Of a DNA stretch of 30,313 nt, positions 15,610 to 24,185 are shown one piece after another. The DNA comes from JALTDM01 sp964421355 (GTDB taxonomy: Bacteria > Bacteroidota > Bacteroidia > Bacteroidales > JALTDM01), in the NCBI GenBank assembly GCA_964421355.1, contig CAYQWX010000017.1, positions 1-30,313 on the forward strand, read 5' to 3'. Under the pieces are notes generated by a model that did no database searches, was not told the DNA's origin, and saw nothing but the letters and a program-made list of their open reading frames with translations. Within the stretch, counting starts at the first letter, position 1; the number at the start of each line of letters is the position of its first letter. Both the position numbers and the translations under genes were made by a program.

Positions 15610-16734
15610 ATGAATATACTCGTAAATACTGTGGCAACCGGTAAGACTGGGTCCTTATCGGTTGCTTTTTGTTTTGTGAAGAATATTGTAAATAAGCAAG
15701 AATTTGATAATATATATGTAATTGCTTCCGAAGATTTTTTATCTGAAGAAATATTAAATAATAAAAAAATTATATTTATAAAATTTAGTAGATTTTGGCT
15801 TAATTATTTGATACGTCCTTTTTTAGATTATGTATATTTACCTTTGTTACTGAAAAAAATATCTCCATCAGTTATTATTAATTTTGATAATCTGCCACTT
15901 AAAACTTCCTTTTCTCAGTTACATGTTGTACAAAATTCTTATATGGGAGAATCTTGTATAGATTTAGATTTTTTATCTTATTTTGAGAAAGTAAAGTCTT
16001 GTATAAGGAAAAGCTTTTTTTACAGAAGGTTGAAATATGTTGATACGGTTGTGTTCCAGACTGAAGCAATGAAACACAGTGTGATTGATAAAACTCATAA
16101 TATTCCTAACAAAATAACTGTAATACCTAATTTTGTAAATAAAGATAAAAAGATTATCCAAGAAGAAAAACAATTATTCATAAAAGTTGACGGTTATAAA
16201 TATTTGTTGTTTTTATCATATTATTATCCTCATAAGAATTTTGATTTGCTTTTTTCGGTTGCTGAAGAAATAATAAAAAATGAAATAAACATAAACTTTG
16301 TTACGACATTGCCTGATAGAATATTCAATCGGTTTATGAAAAAATATCCTGCGGCAAACAAGTCTGTTATAAATGTTGGCACGTTAGATAATGATTCTAC
16401 TTCCATTATTTATAATTTGGTAGATGGTGTGTTTTTCCCTTCTTTTTTAGAGTCGATGTCACAAGTGCTTATAAATGCAATAGATAATAAATTACCTGTA
16501 TTTGTTGCAGATAGACCTTATGCTCATAGTTTGTTTGGTGATAATGCATTTTATTTTAATCCTTATGATAAACAAAATGCTTTTCAAGTGGTCAACTACA
16601 TTAATGATAACCAAAAGGTGGAAGAGATTTTGTCCGGGTATAATGAACTGCAATCTAAAATACTTTCCAAAGCTCAAATAATGGATTTGTATATAAAAGA
16701 AATACAATTACTTGCAAAAATAAATAAAAATTGA
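15610..16734 (+). CDS. GT4-type glycosyltransferase
   Basis: The 374-residue product shows the GT-B layout of two Rossmann-like halves. The first (about 1-170) opens MNILVNTVATG with a Gly/Ser-rich loop. The second (about 185-360) opens KYLLFLSYYYPHKNFDLL, which in GT4 enzymes precedes the nucleotide-sugar site, and contains FFPSFLESMSQVLINA. In the usual E-x7-E motif the first Glu is present but the second is Asn (LESMSQVLIN). The sugar and acceptor cannot be told. No signal or membrane span is seen, so it acts in the cytoplasm or at the inner face of the membrane. A terminator-like hairpin lies inside its first codons (15634-15665). It stands between a lipoprotein gene and a new promoter. 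Confidence 0.85.
   Translation: MNILVNTVATGKTGSLSVAFCFVKNIVNKQEFDNIYVIASEDFLSEEILNNKKIIFIKFSRFWLNYLIRPFLDYVYLPLLLKKISPSVIINFDNLPLKTSFSQLHVVQNSYMGESCIDLDFLSYFEKVKSCIRKSFFYRRLKYVDTVVFQTEAMKHSVIDKTHNIPNKITVIPNFVNKDKKIIQEEKQLFIKVDGYKYLLFLSYYYPHKNFDLLFSVAEEIIKNEININFVTTLPDRIFNRFMKKYPAANKSVINVGTLDNDSTSIIYNLVDGVFFPSFLESMSQVLINAIDNKLPVFVADRPYAHSLFGDNAFYFNPYDKQNAFQVVNYINDNQKVEEILSGYNELQSKILSKAQIMDLYIKEIQLLAKINKN
15634..15670 (+). terminator. Terminator-like hairpin inside the start of the glycosyltransferase gene
   Basis: GCAACCGGTAAG (15634-15645) pairs with CTTATCGGTTGC (15654-15665): twelve pairs including one G-T wobble, with an 8-base loop. Five T follow directly (15666-15670). By form it is a good intrinsic terminator. 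It lies at codons 9-21 of the glycosyltransferase and about 50 bases after the lipoprotein stop. It may end the lipoprotein transcript and so attenuate the glycosyltransferase. Confidence 0.65.
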
Positions 16735-16782
16735 AGACAATTATTATATAGGTAAAAATCATATTTTTATCGTATAAGATAC

Positions 16783-16810
16783 TTTGTGCTATTTTGTTTT
16801 GTTATTTTTG
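16783..16810 (+). promoter_or_regulatory. Promoter of the GH3-tilS-kinase operon
   Basis: TTTG (16783-16786), 16 bases, TATTTTTG (16803-16810), followed by the ATG at 16837. It has the same spacing as the elements at 8469 and 14758. Confidence 0.55.
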
Positions 16811-16836
16811 TGATATTCTAATAAATATTTTGTGTT

Positions 16837-19836
16837 ATGTCTTTGAGGGGATTAAAAGTTTATGTTTTTTTACTATTTATTGTATTGTTATCGTTTTCTG
16901 TTCTTTCTTTTTCTATCATAAATGTACCTAATAAAAATATGAAAACTTTAGACACAATAAAAGTGTCTCCTCCTTATGCTAAATATGAGTATTCTCCACA
17001 AATAGATTCTATTATCAAAGGGATGTCAGTTTCACAAAAGATAGCACAACTAATAATGCTTCCTGTGTACCCTTCCAAAAGTGAAAAACTATTTAATAAT
17101 ACTCTTGATACTATAAGTAAATATGGAATAGGAGGAATAATAGTCTTTAAAGGCTTGCCTTACAAAACTGCAAAAATGATTGCTACCGTTCAGAAAAAAA
17201 ATAAAATACCATTACTTGTAGCTATTGACGGAGAATGGGGTGTGAGTATGAGGCTGGATAGCACGGTAAAGTTTCCAAAACAAATTATGTTGGGTGCGGT
17301 ACGTAATAATTTTTTAATATACAAAATGGGACAAGAAATAGCACGAGAATGTAAGATGCTTGGAGTAAATATAAATTTTGCTCCCGTAATAGATATAAAC
17401 ATAAATCCTAAAAATATAATTATAGGATACCGCTCTTTTGGTGATGACAAATATAATGTTGCCGTAAAGGGATATTATTACTACCGTGGATTACAGGATA
17501 ATAAGGTGCTTGCTGTAGCAAAACATTTTCCCGGTCATGGGGATACCGAAAAGGATTCACATAAGACTTTACCTACCATACTTCATTCAAAACAAAAGAT
17601 ATTTAATGAAGATTTGTATCCTTTCAAATATTTGATATACACAGGAGTAGGTGGAGTAATGGTGGCTCATTTGCATATTCCTGCTTTGGACTCTACGCCT
17701 AATTTGGCTTCCACTTTGTCTAAAAAAATAGTAAAAGGTGTATTGTTTGATTCTTTGGATTTTAAAGGAGTAGCATTTACAGATGCCTTGAATATGAAAG
17801 GTGTAGCGGCATATTGGGATGCTGTAACTATAAATATAAAAGCTTTGGAAGCTGGTAATACAATATTACTTATGCCAAAAGATATTGGAAAAACAATAAA
17901 AGTATTGGAACAAAAAATCAAAAGTGGAGAAATATCTGAAAATGAATTGAATAAACGTGTGAGAAAAGTATTGGCAATAAAAAAATGGACAGGATTATTG
18001 GATAAAAAGTCATTTGGAGTCTTACCCCCTGATGTTTTGCATAAAAGATTGGTAAGCGATACAGTGTTGGCACTAAAACAAAAGTTAATAAATTGTGCAA
18101 TTACTTTGGTGAAAAATAAAGATGATTTACTCCCGATAAAAAGATTGCAAGGGAAAAAAGTACTAATATTAAATTTTGCAAAGCAAAAAGATGTTGCCAG
18201 TGAATTTAATAAATATATGTTGAGGTATAAGTATGCAGATACAGTTACTATTTCGTTTGACAAAGTGAGAAGTGCTAAATTGCCGAATTTTGATAATTAC
18301 GATTATGTGTTTGTATCATTATTTGCTCCGTCGGTAAGACCTAAAAGTAATTATGGAGTAGTATCAAATGTATTTGACATAATATCTAATATAAATGCAG
18401 ATAATGCAGTATTTACGTTGTTTGGCTCTCCGTATTTGTTAAATAATTTGCGACTTAATAATTATAAATCGGTAGTAGTGGCTTATGATCAGGAAGATGC
18501 CATTCAGAGGGTTGTGCCACAAAAGATTTATGGTGCTTATGGCTTTTCGGGACTTTTGTCTGTAAGTGCGGGAGATTTTGTGTCTGGCACATCGATTACT
18601 ACAAAAGCCATAGGACGACTTAAATACGGTTATCCATCGGAAGTAGGATTAAATTCCGATACATTGGTTTTGATTGATGACATTGCTAAAGAAGGCATAA
18701 GAGATGGTGCATATCCAGGGGCACAAATACTTGTAGCTAAAAATGGAGTAGTGGTTTATCAAAAATCATTTGGGCATTTTACTTATGATACAACATCCCA
18801 AAATGTAAATAATTTTACTTTATATGATTTGGCTTCTATTACCAAAGTTGCTTCTACTACACTTTCTTTAATGAAGTTGTATGAAAATAAAAAATTTTTA
18901 CTTAATGATAAACTTTCTCAATATTTACCTTTTTTAGATACTACAAATAAAAAGGATATTACTTTTTTAGAAGTTTTAACTCATCAAGCAGGACTTATAC
19001 CATGGATACCGTTTTATTTACACTTGATTAAAAATAAAGCCGCTTATGATACGGTTATTTCTAATAAAAAGACAGAAAAATATTCTATAACTATATGTGA
19101 TAGTATGTATATGGATAGTGCATATATACATACTATGTATCGGGAAATAGCTCTTTCTCCAATGCATAAAAAAGAATATAAATATAGTGATGTTGGATTT
19201 TATTTATTTAAATTATTTATAGAGGAACAAACAGGTGAACCTTTGTATAAGTATGTGGAAAAGAATTTTTATAGTCCTTTGGGTGCAGATTATACTTTGT
19301 ATAATCCGTTAAGACATTTTGGTAAAACCGATATTGCTCCTACTGAAGACGACCATTATTTTAGACATAGATTAGTACATGGCTATGTTCACGATTATGG
19401 TGCTGCAATGTTAGGTGGAGTGGGAGGACATGCAGGGTTGTTTAGTAATGCCAATGATTTGGCAAAAATTATGCAAATGTTATTAAACGGGGGTAGTTAT
19501 GCAGGAACAAGATATTTTAGTGATACAACTATAAAAAGATTTACTTCTTGTCCGTTTGCTCCAAATAATAGAAGAGGGATAGGTTTTGATAAACCTGAAA
19601 AAAGACCTAATAAAATAGGTCCTACTTGTGCAGAGGCTCCTAAATCAAGTTTTGGTCATACTGGATTTACAGGTACTATGGTGTGGGCTGATCCTAAAAA
19701 TCAGCTTATCTATGTGTTTTTATCAAACAGGGTATATCCAACTGCCGAAAATAAAAAAATAATAAGGGAAAATATCAGAACACGAATACAATCGGTTATT
19801 TATAGGAGTATTGTAACCCGAAGAAATGAAAGATGA
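16837..19836 (+). CDS. GH3 beta-N-acetylhexosaminidase fused to a serine beta-lactamase-like hydrolase
   Basis: The 999-residue product has a signal anchor or signal peptide (about 8-26). A GH3 catalytic domain (about 55-390) carries KHFPGHGDTEKDSH, with the NagZ-type Asp240/His242 pair and nucleophile Asp316 in FTDALNM. A GH3 C-terminal domain follows (about 410-590). A class-C beta-lactamase/DD-peptidase-like domain (about 610-990) has Ser667-x-x-Lys670 (SITK), Tyr783-Ser-Asp and His941-Thr-Gly (HTGFTG). The NagZ-type dyad suggests it removes N-acetylglucosamine from peptidoglycan fragments, while the second domain may act on peptide or ester bonds; both are inferences. This fusion is widespread in Bacteroidota. 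The stop overlaps the tilS start (ATGA). Confidence 0.92.
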   Translation: MSLRGLKVYVFLLFIVLLSFSVLSFSIINVPNKNMKTLDTIKVSPPYAKYEYSPQIDSIIKGMSVSQKIAQLIMLPVYPSKSEKLFNNTLDTISKYGIGGIIVFKGLPYKTAKMIATVQKKNKIPLLVAIDGEWGVSMRLDSTVKFPKQIMLGAVRNNFLIYKMGQEIARECKMLGVNINFAPVIDININPKNIIIGYRSFGDDKYNVAVKGYYYYRGLQDNKVLAVAKHFPGHGDTEKDSHKTLPTILHSKQKIFNEDLYPFKYLIYTGVGGVMVAHLHIPALDSTPNLASTLSKKIVKGVLFDSLDFKGVAFTDALNMKGVAAYWDAVTINIKALEAGNTILLMPKDIGKTIKVLEQKIKSGEISENELNKRVRKVLAIKKWTGLLDKKSFGVLPPDVLHKRLVSDTVLALKQKLINCAITLVKNKDDLLPIKRLQGKKVLILNFAKQKDVASEFNKYMLRYKYADTVTISFDKVRSAKLPNFDNYDYVFVSLFAPSVRPKSNYGVVSNVFDIISNINADNAVFTLFGSPYLLNNLRLNNYKSVVVAYDQEDAIQRVVPQKIYGAYGFSGLLSVSAGDFVSGTSITTKAIGRLKYGYPSEVGLNSDTLVLIDDIAKEGIRDGAYPGAQILVAKNGVVVYQKSFGHFTYDTTSQNVNNFTLYDLASITKVASTTLSLMKLYENKKFLLNDKLSQYLPFLDTTNKKDITFLEVLTHQAGLIPWIPFYLHLIKNKAAYDTVISNKKTEKYSITICDSMYMDSAYIHTMYREIALSPMHKKEYKYSDVGFYLFKLFIEEQTGEPLYKYVEKNFYSPLGADYTLYNPLRHFGKTDIAPTEDDHYFRHRLVHGYVHDYGAAMLGGVGGHAGLFSNANDLAKIMQMLLNGGSYAGTRYFSDTTIKRFTSCPFAPNNRRGIGFDKPEKRPNKIGPTCAEAPKSSFGHTGFTGTMVWADPKNQLIYVFLSNRVYPTAENKKIIRENIRTRIQSVIYRSIVTRRNER

Positions 19837-21182
19837 TTTATAAAGTTTACAGATATATAAAGGACAAAAAACTGTTTGATAATAAATCAAAATTATTATT
19901 AGCTGTAAGTGGTGGGGTAGATTCGGTGGTAATGTTAGATGTTTTGTCTAATTTAGGATATGAAAATGCTGTAATTGCTCATTGTAATTTTAATTTGAGA
20001 GGTAAAGAAAGTGATGAAGAGGAAGAGTTTGTAAAACACCTTGCTGCTAAATATGGCTTGGATATATATGTAAAGCATTTTGACACATTGGAATATGCTT
20101 CCAATAAAAAAATATCTGTAGAAATGGCGGCTCGTAACTTACGTTATAGCTGGTTTGAAACGCTTCGTAAAGGATTAAATGCTGACAAAATAGTGGTAGC
20201 TCACAATAAGAATGATTTTGTAGAAACTATTATACTCAACATGTTAAGGGGAACAGGCATAAAAGGATTGCGGGGAATATTACCTCAAAATGGAAATGTA
20301 GTGCGTCCTTTGCTGTGTGTCTCTCGGCAGGAAATAGAAAGTTATGCACAAAAACAAGGTATAAAATATAAAAACGATAGTAGCAATTTTTCTATAAAAT
20401 ACCGTAGAAATTTTATAAGACATAAGGTATTTCCATTGTTTAAAGAGTTAAATCCTTCATTTGTAGATACTTTGTATGAAGTGGGAGAAAGGGTTACAGA
20501 AGCAAATAGTTTGTTGGTAAGTTATTTAGATAGTTTGAAAAATAGTTTGATAAAAACTGATTACGAAGATATTTTAATAGAAAAAGATAAAATATTGGAA
20601 CAAGAAAGTATTGTTTTTCTTTTAGATTATTTCTTGCATGATTATGGCTTTGAGTATAGGCAGTGTAAAGAAATAGCGGATTCTATACATAATGTAGGAA
20701 GGTATTTTAAGTCTTCAACTGGTTATACTTTGTGGATAGAACGTAAATATTTGAGGATAAGTAAAAAACATGATAAAAAAGAAAATAGTAAAAAAGAAAA
20801 TCATAAATATTTATGGACAAGTCTATATAAATTACCCGAAAAATTACCTTTTGATATTGATGTGAAAATAGTAGCCTATTCAAAAGAATATATTATCAAA
20901 AAGGATACTTCTATTGCACAATTAGACCTTGATAAATTAGACTTCCCTCTTACATTTAGAAAATGGCAGGCAGGTGATAAGTTTTATCCGCTTGGAATGA
21001 AAAAAATGAAAAAAATTAGTGATTTTTTAATAGATGAAAAAGTGGAATTAAAAGAAAAAAATAATATATTTGTATTGTCGGATAAAAATAATAATATTAT
21101 TTGGGTGGTTGGATATAGAATAGATGATAGATATAAAATTACGGATAAAACAAATATTATTGTTGTAATAAAAAATTTGTGA
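19833..21182 (+). CDS. tilS: tRNA(Ile) lysidine synthetase TilS
   Basis: The 449-residue product has the N-type ATP pyrophosphatase loop SGGVDS at 26-31, then HCNFNLRGKESDEEE and the catalytic-domain segment VAHNKNDFVETIILNMLRG. The C-terminal domain has the TilS pattern RKWQAGDKFYPLGMKKMKK followed by ISDFLID. TilS adds lysine to C34 of the tRNA that reads AUA codons, which is essential where AUA is decoded; ATA codons are very common throughout this window. It overlaps the GH3 gene by four bases and is followed one base later by the kinase gene, so the three form one operon. Confidence 0.97.
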   Translation: MIYKVYRYIKDKKLFDNKSKLLLAVSGGVDSVVMLDVLSNLGYENAVIAHCNFNLRGKESDEEEEFVKHLAAKYGLDIYVKHFDTLEYASNKKISVEMAARNLRYSWFETLRKGLNADKIVVAHNKNDFVETIILNMLRGTGIKGLRGILPQNGNVVRPLLCVSRQEIESYAQKQGIKYKNDSSNFSIKYRRNFIRHKVFPLFKELNPSFVDTLYEVGERVTEANSLLVSYLDSLKNSLIKTDYEDILIEKDKILEQESIVFLLDYFLHDYGFEYRQCKEIADSIHNVGRYFKSSTGYTLWIERKYLRISKKHDKKENSKKENHKYLWTSLYKLPEKLPFDIDVKIVAYSKEYIIKKDTSIAQLDLDKLDFPLTFRKWQAGDKFYPLGMKKMKKISDFLIDEKVELKEKNNIFVLSDKNNNIIWVVGYRIDDRYKITDKTNIIVVIKNL

Positions 21183-21183
21183 T

Positions 21184-23493
21184 ATGGATTTAATAGAAAA
21201 AATATTAGACTTAGTAGAGAAAAAAGATGTTGATAAAATAGATTTTATTCTAAAATTTTTTGATATATTAGGTATGCCTGTTGTTGGGTTGTATAGAGAC
21301 AGAATAGTTGCCAAAAAGTATAATAATAGTTTTTTAAAATTATGTGGGTGTGAAGAAACCGAGATAGAGAATATTGTATTAAGTGATTTAGTGCTTCCTG
21401 AACATAGGGAGATTGCTTTAAAGCATTTTGAAATAGGTTATGATAAGGCATATAGAATAAAAGTAAAAAACCTTAGAGGGGAAGAATTTCTATTAAGCTT
21501 GTTGGGGAAAAATATTGTACATAATGGAGAAGAGGTAAGGCTTGTTATATATAGGGATCTAACAACAAATGCCAAATTGAAAGAAGAAAATTTCCTTTTG
21601 AGAGAAGCAATTGATGTTTTGAGAGAGAGTATTGTGATGACCGATGTTGATGGTAATATAATATTTGTAAATAAATTCTTTGAAGAGATTACGGGATATA
21701 ATAAAGATGAAGCTATTGGACAAAATCCTCGGATATTAAAATCGGATTATCATAGTAGGGAATTTTATGAAGAGTTGTGGAATACTATATTGTCGGGAAA
21801 AACATGGCAAGGAGAATTTTTGAATAAACGAAAAGATGGCACCTTATATTGGGAACGAGCTGTAATATCTCCGGTGAAAGATGAAGAAGGAAACATTAGA
21901 TATTTTATATCAGGTAAGCAAGATATTACAAAAGAAAAAAGATTATTAGAAGAAAATTTAACCACTCAAAAGTTATACGAGTCTCTTGTAAAACATGCAC
22001 CATTAGCAATTCTCACTTTTAATATAAAAGGGCAAATAGAAGTAGTAAATCAAAAGATGTTAGATTTTTTGGGAAGTCCATCAGAAGAGGCTACCAAAGA
22101 AATAAACATGCTTACATTTGAACCTTTAAAGAAAATAGGAGTTGTTACTAAATTTAAAGAAGCAATAGGACTGAAAAAACAAATAACTTTTAAGGGAGAA
22201 TACATTTCTAAATGGGGTAAAAAGATTTTTTATAAATTATATATCACTCCATTGATGAACAATGATAACAAAGTAGAAAGGGTTGTGGTGTTTGCAGAAG
22301 ATATATCTAAGGAAAGAAAGTATGAACAAGCAATAATAGAAGCAAAAGAAAAAGCAGAACGGAATGATAAACTAAAAAATCTGTTTTTAGCAAATGTTAG
22401 CCATGAGCTTAGAACTCCGTTAAATGCCGTAATTGGGTTTAGTGATTTGATGATGCAAGATGAAGCTTTGTCTGATGAGCATAAAGAATATATGAAAATA
22501 ATAAATAATTCGGGGAATCACCTCCTTCGCTTAATTGACGATTTGATGAGCATTACTAAAATTGAGGCAGATGAGGTAAAAATACAATATGAAAAAGTTA
22601 GACTTGGAGATTTTATTAATGACTTTACTCAATATTATAGTGAGTATAAATCTACTATTTATGGCAAGGAGCATATTGTATTTATGGTAGAAGGGAAGAA
22701 AAAATATGAGGATTTGGAAATAGTTATAGATAAAACAAGACTTAAACAAATTCTTACGAATTTATTGGACAATGCTTTTAAGTTTACGGAAGAAGGTTCC
22801 GTTACATTTGGTTATACTGTGGAGAACGAAAAGGAGGTAATATTTTATGTAAAGGATACGGGGATAGGTATTCCTTATAAAAAGAGGGATTTAATATTCC
22901 AAAAGTTCCGTCAAGGTGAAGATGGACTTAATCGGAAATATGAAGGGAGCGGTTTAGGGTTGTATATAGTAAAGAGATTAACGGAATTGATGAACGGAAA
23001 AGTTTATTTTGAAAGTGAAGTGGGGCATGGTACAGTTTTTTATGTTTCTTTCCCAATGAATAATAATAAGAAGAAAGATTTACATTCTCAAGAGTTCCAA
23101 GTTAGTGTAGAAATAAATTTACTGCAGAATTATAAAATACTGGTAGTAGAAGATGATCCTGTAAACAAGAAACTGATTGAACGCTATTTAGGATGTGATG
23201 GTATAAATTGTTTTTTAGTAACTAATGGTAAGGAGGCTATTGATTTGGTGGAAAAAGAAAAAGATTTTGATGTTGCTTTGGTAGATATACGTATTCCTGA
23301 AATAGATGGTATAGAAGTGGCTGCATATATAAAAAGGAAATATCCGAGAACGAGAGTAGTAATGCAAACGGCTCATGCTTTTGAAGAAGAAATGAAAAAA
23401 GCTCGGGAAGTAGGGTGTGATGGTTATATTACAAAACCTTTTACAAAAGAGCAGCTTATAGATGAAATAAAAAGAGTAACCAAAGGACTTTAA
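21184..23493 (+). CDS. Soluble hybrid histidine kinase with PAS domains and a receiver
   Basis: The 769-residue product has no signal peptide or membrane span. A weak PAS-like domain (about 22-130) is followed by a clear PAS plus PAC domain (about 140-255, TDVDGNIIFVNKFFEEITGY) and a third PAS (about 262-380). HisKA follows with His407 in NVSHELRTP, then HATPase with NLLDNAFKFTEEG, DTGIGIP and GSGLGLYIVK. The C-terminal receiver (about 650-765) has phospho-acceptor Asp701 in ALVDIR and Lys751 in TKPF. It should sense a cytoplasmic signal; the PAS domains lack the flavin-binding Cys motif of LOV domains, so the ligand is unknown. There is no DNA-binding domain and no partner regulator nearby, so phosphate probably passes to a protein encoded elsewhere. 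Confidence 0.95.
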   Translation: MDLIEKILDLVEKKDVDKIDFILKFFDILGMPVVGLYRDRIVAKKYNNSFLKLCGCEETEIENIVLSDLVLPEHREIALKHFEIGYDKAYRIKVKNLRGEEFLLSLLGKNIVHNGEEVRLVIYRDLTTNAKLKEENFLLREAIDVLRESIVMTDVDGNIIFVNKFFEEITGYNKDEAIGQNPRILKSDYHSREFYEELWNTILSGKTWQGEFLNKRKDGTLYWERAVISPVKDEEGNIRYFISGKQDITKEKRLLEENLTTQKLYESLVKHAPLAILTFNIKGQIEVVNQKMLDFLGSPSEEATKEINMLTFEPLKKIGVVTKFKEAIGLKKQITFKGEYISKWGKKIFYKLYITPLMNNDNKVERVVVFAEDISKERKYEQAIIEAKEKAERNDKLKNLFLANVSHELRTPLNAVIGFSDLMMQDEALSDEHKEYMKIINNSGNHLLRLIDDLMSITKIEADEVKIQYEKVRLGDFINDFTQYYSEYKSTIYGKEHIVFMVEGKKKYEDLEIVIDKTRLKQILTNLLDNAFKFTEEGSVTFGYTVENEKEVIFYVKDTGIGIPYKKRDLIFQKFRQGEDGLNRKYEGSGLGLYIVKRLTELMNGKVYFESEVGHGTVFYVSFPMNNNKKKDLHSQEFQVSVEINLLQNYKILVVEDDPVNKKLIERYLGCDGINCFLVTNGKEAIDLVEKEKDFDVALVDIRIPEIDGIEVAAYIKRKYPRTRVVMQTAHAFEEEMKKAREVGCDGYITKPFTKEQLIDEIKRVTKGL

Positions 23494-23495
23494 TA

Positions 23496-24185
23496 TTAAG
23501 TGTTAGATTCCTCTGTTCCAGGCAACATTGGTACGAAAGAAAACATACCAAAAGTTTCTATCTGTATATCGGAATTATTTTTTGTATATCGTTTCATTAT
23601 TTGGCTATTCCCTTTGCCTTCAGGTGCAACTAATATACCGTTTTTGTCAGATAATTGGTTGAAAAGTGTTTGTGGAATTTCCGGAATGGCGGCTGTAATC
23701 AATATTCTGTCAAATGGAGCTTGTTCAGGTAGTCCTTTATAGCCGTCTCCAAATAAGAGTTTTATTTTTAACTGATTACCAAAGTATTGAGTGAACTCTG
23801 GAGCTTCAAATAAAGCTTTTGTTTGTTCGTGTAGTGATTGTTGTCGTTCTATAGTATAAACGATGGCTCCCATATAGCCTAATATTGTTGCTTGATAACC
23901 TGAGCCTGTTCCTATTTCTAAAACTTTCAGTCCTGAAGTAATATTCAATAGTTGAGTTTGAAATGCTACTGTGTAAGGTTGTGATATCGTTTGATCACAA
24001 TCTATTGGGAGAGGTCTATTTTTATATGCGTGAGACAAGTATGATATATCTATAAAAAAATGTCTGGGGACATTTTGTATTGTCCCCAAAACATTTTTAT
24101 CCGTAATACCTTCTTTTTTCAGTTGTTCAACCAGACGGTTTCTTGCACCTTGCAAATATGGTTTATCTTCCAGTTCCCTAATCAT
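23496..24185 (-). CDS. pcm: Protein-L-isoaspartate O-methyltransferase
   Basis: The 229-residue product contains the SAM-binding motif LEIGTGSGYQ at 89-98 and the family segment DQTISQPYTVA (about 64-74), whose Thr/Ser residues contact the isoaspartyl substrate. Pcm repairs age-damaged proteins by methylating isoaspartate in the cytoplasm. Its start overlaps the end of fbp by eight bases, so it is translated from the fbp transcript. Its stop is two bases from the convergent kinase stop, with no terminator between. Confidence 0.94.
   Translation of the reverse strand: MIRELEDKPYLQGARNRLVEQLKKEGITDKNVLGTIQNVPRHFFIDISYLSHAYKNRPLPIDCDQTISQPYTVAFQTQLLNITSGLKVLEIGTGSGYQATILGYMGAIVYTIERQQSLHEQTKALFEAPEFTQYFGNQLKIKLLFGDGYKGLPEQAPFDRILITAAIPEIPQTLFNQLSDKNGILVAPEGKGNSQIMKRYTKNNSDIQIETFGMFSFVPMLPGTEESNT

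Noticed and set aside
17667..18263. 198-residue minus-strand frame
   Set aside because: It lies wholly inside the GH3 domain gene, whose motifs are intact; the reverse frame has no recognisable feature.
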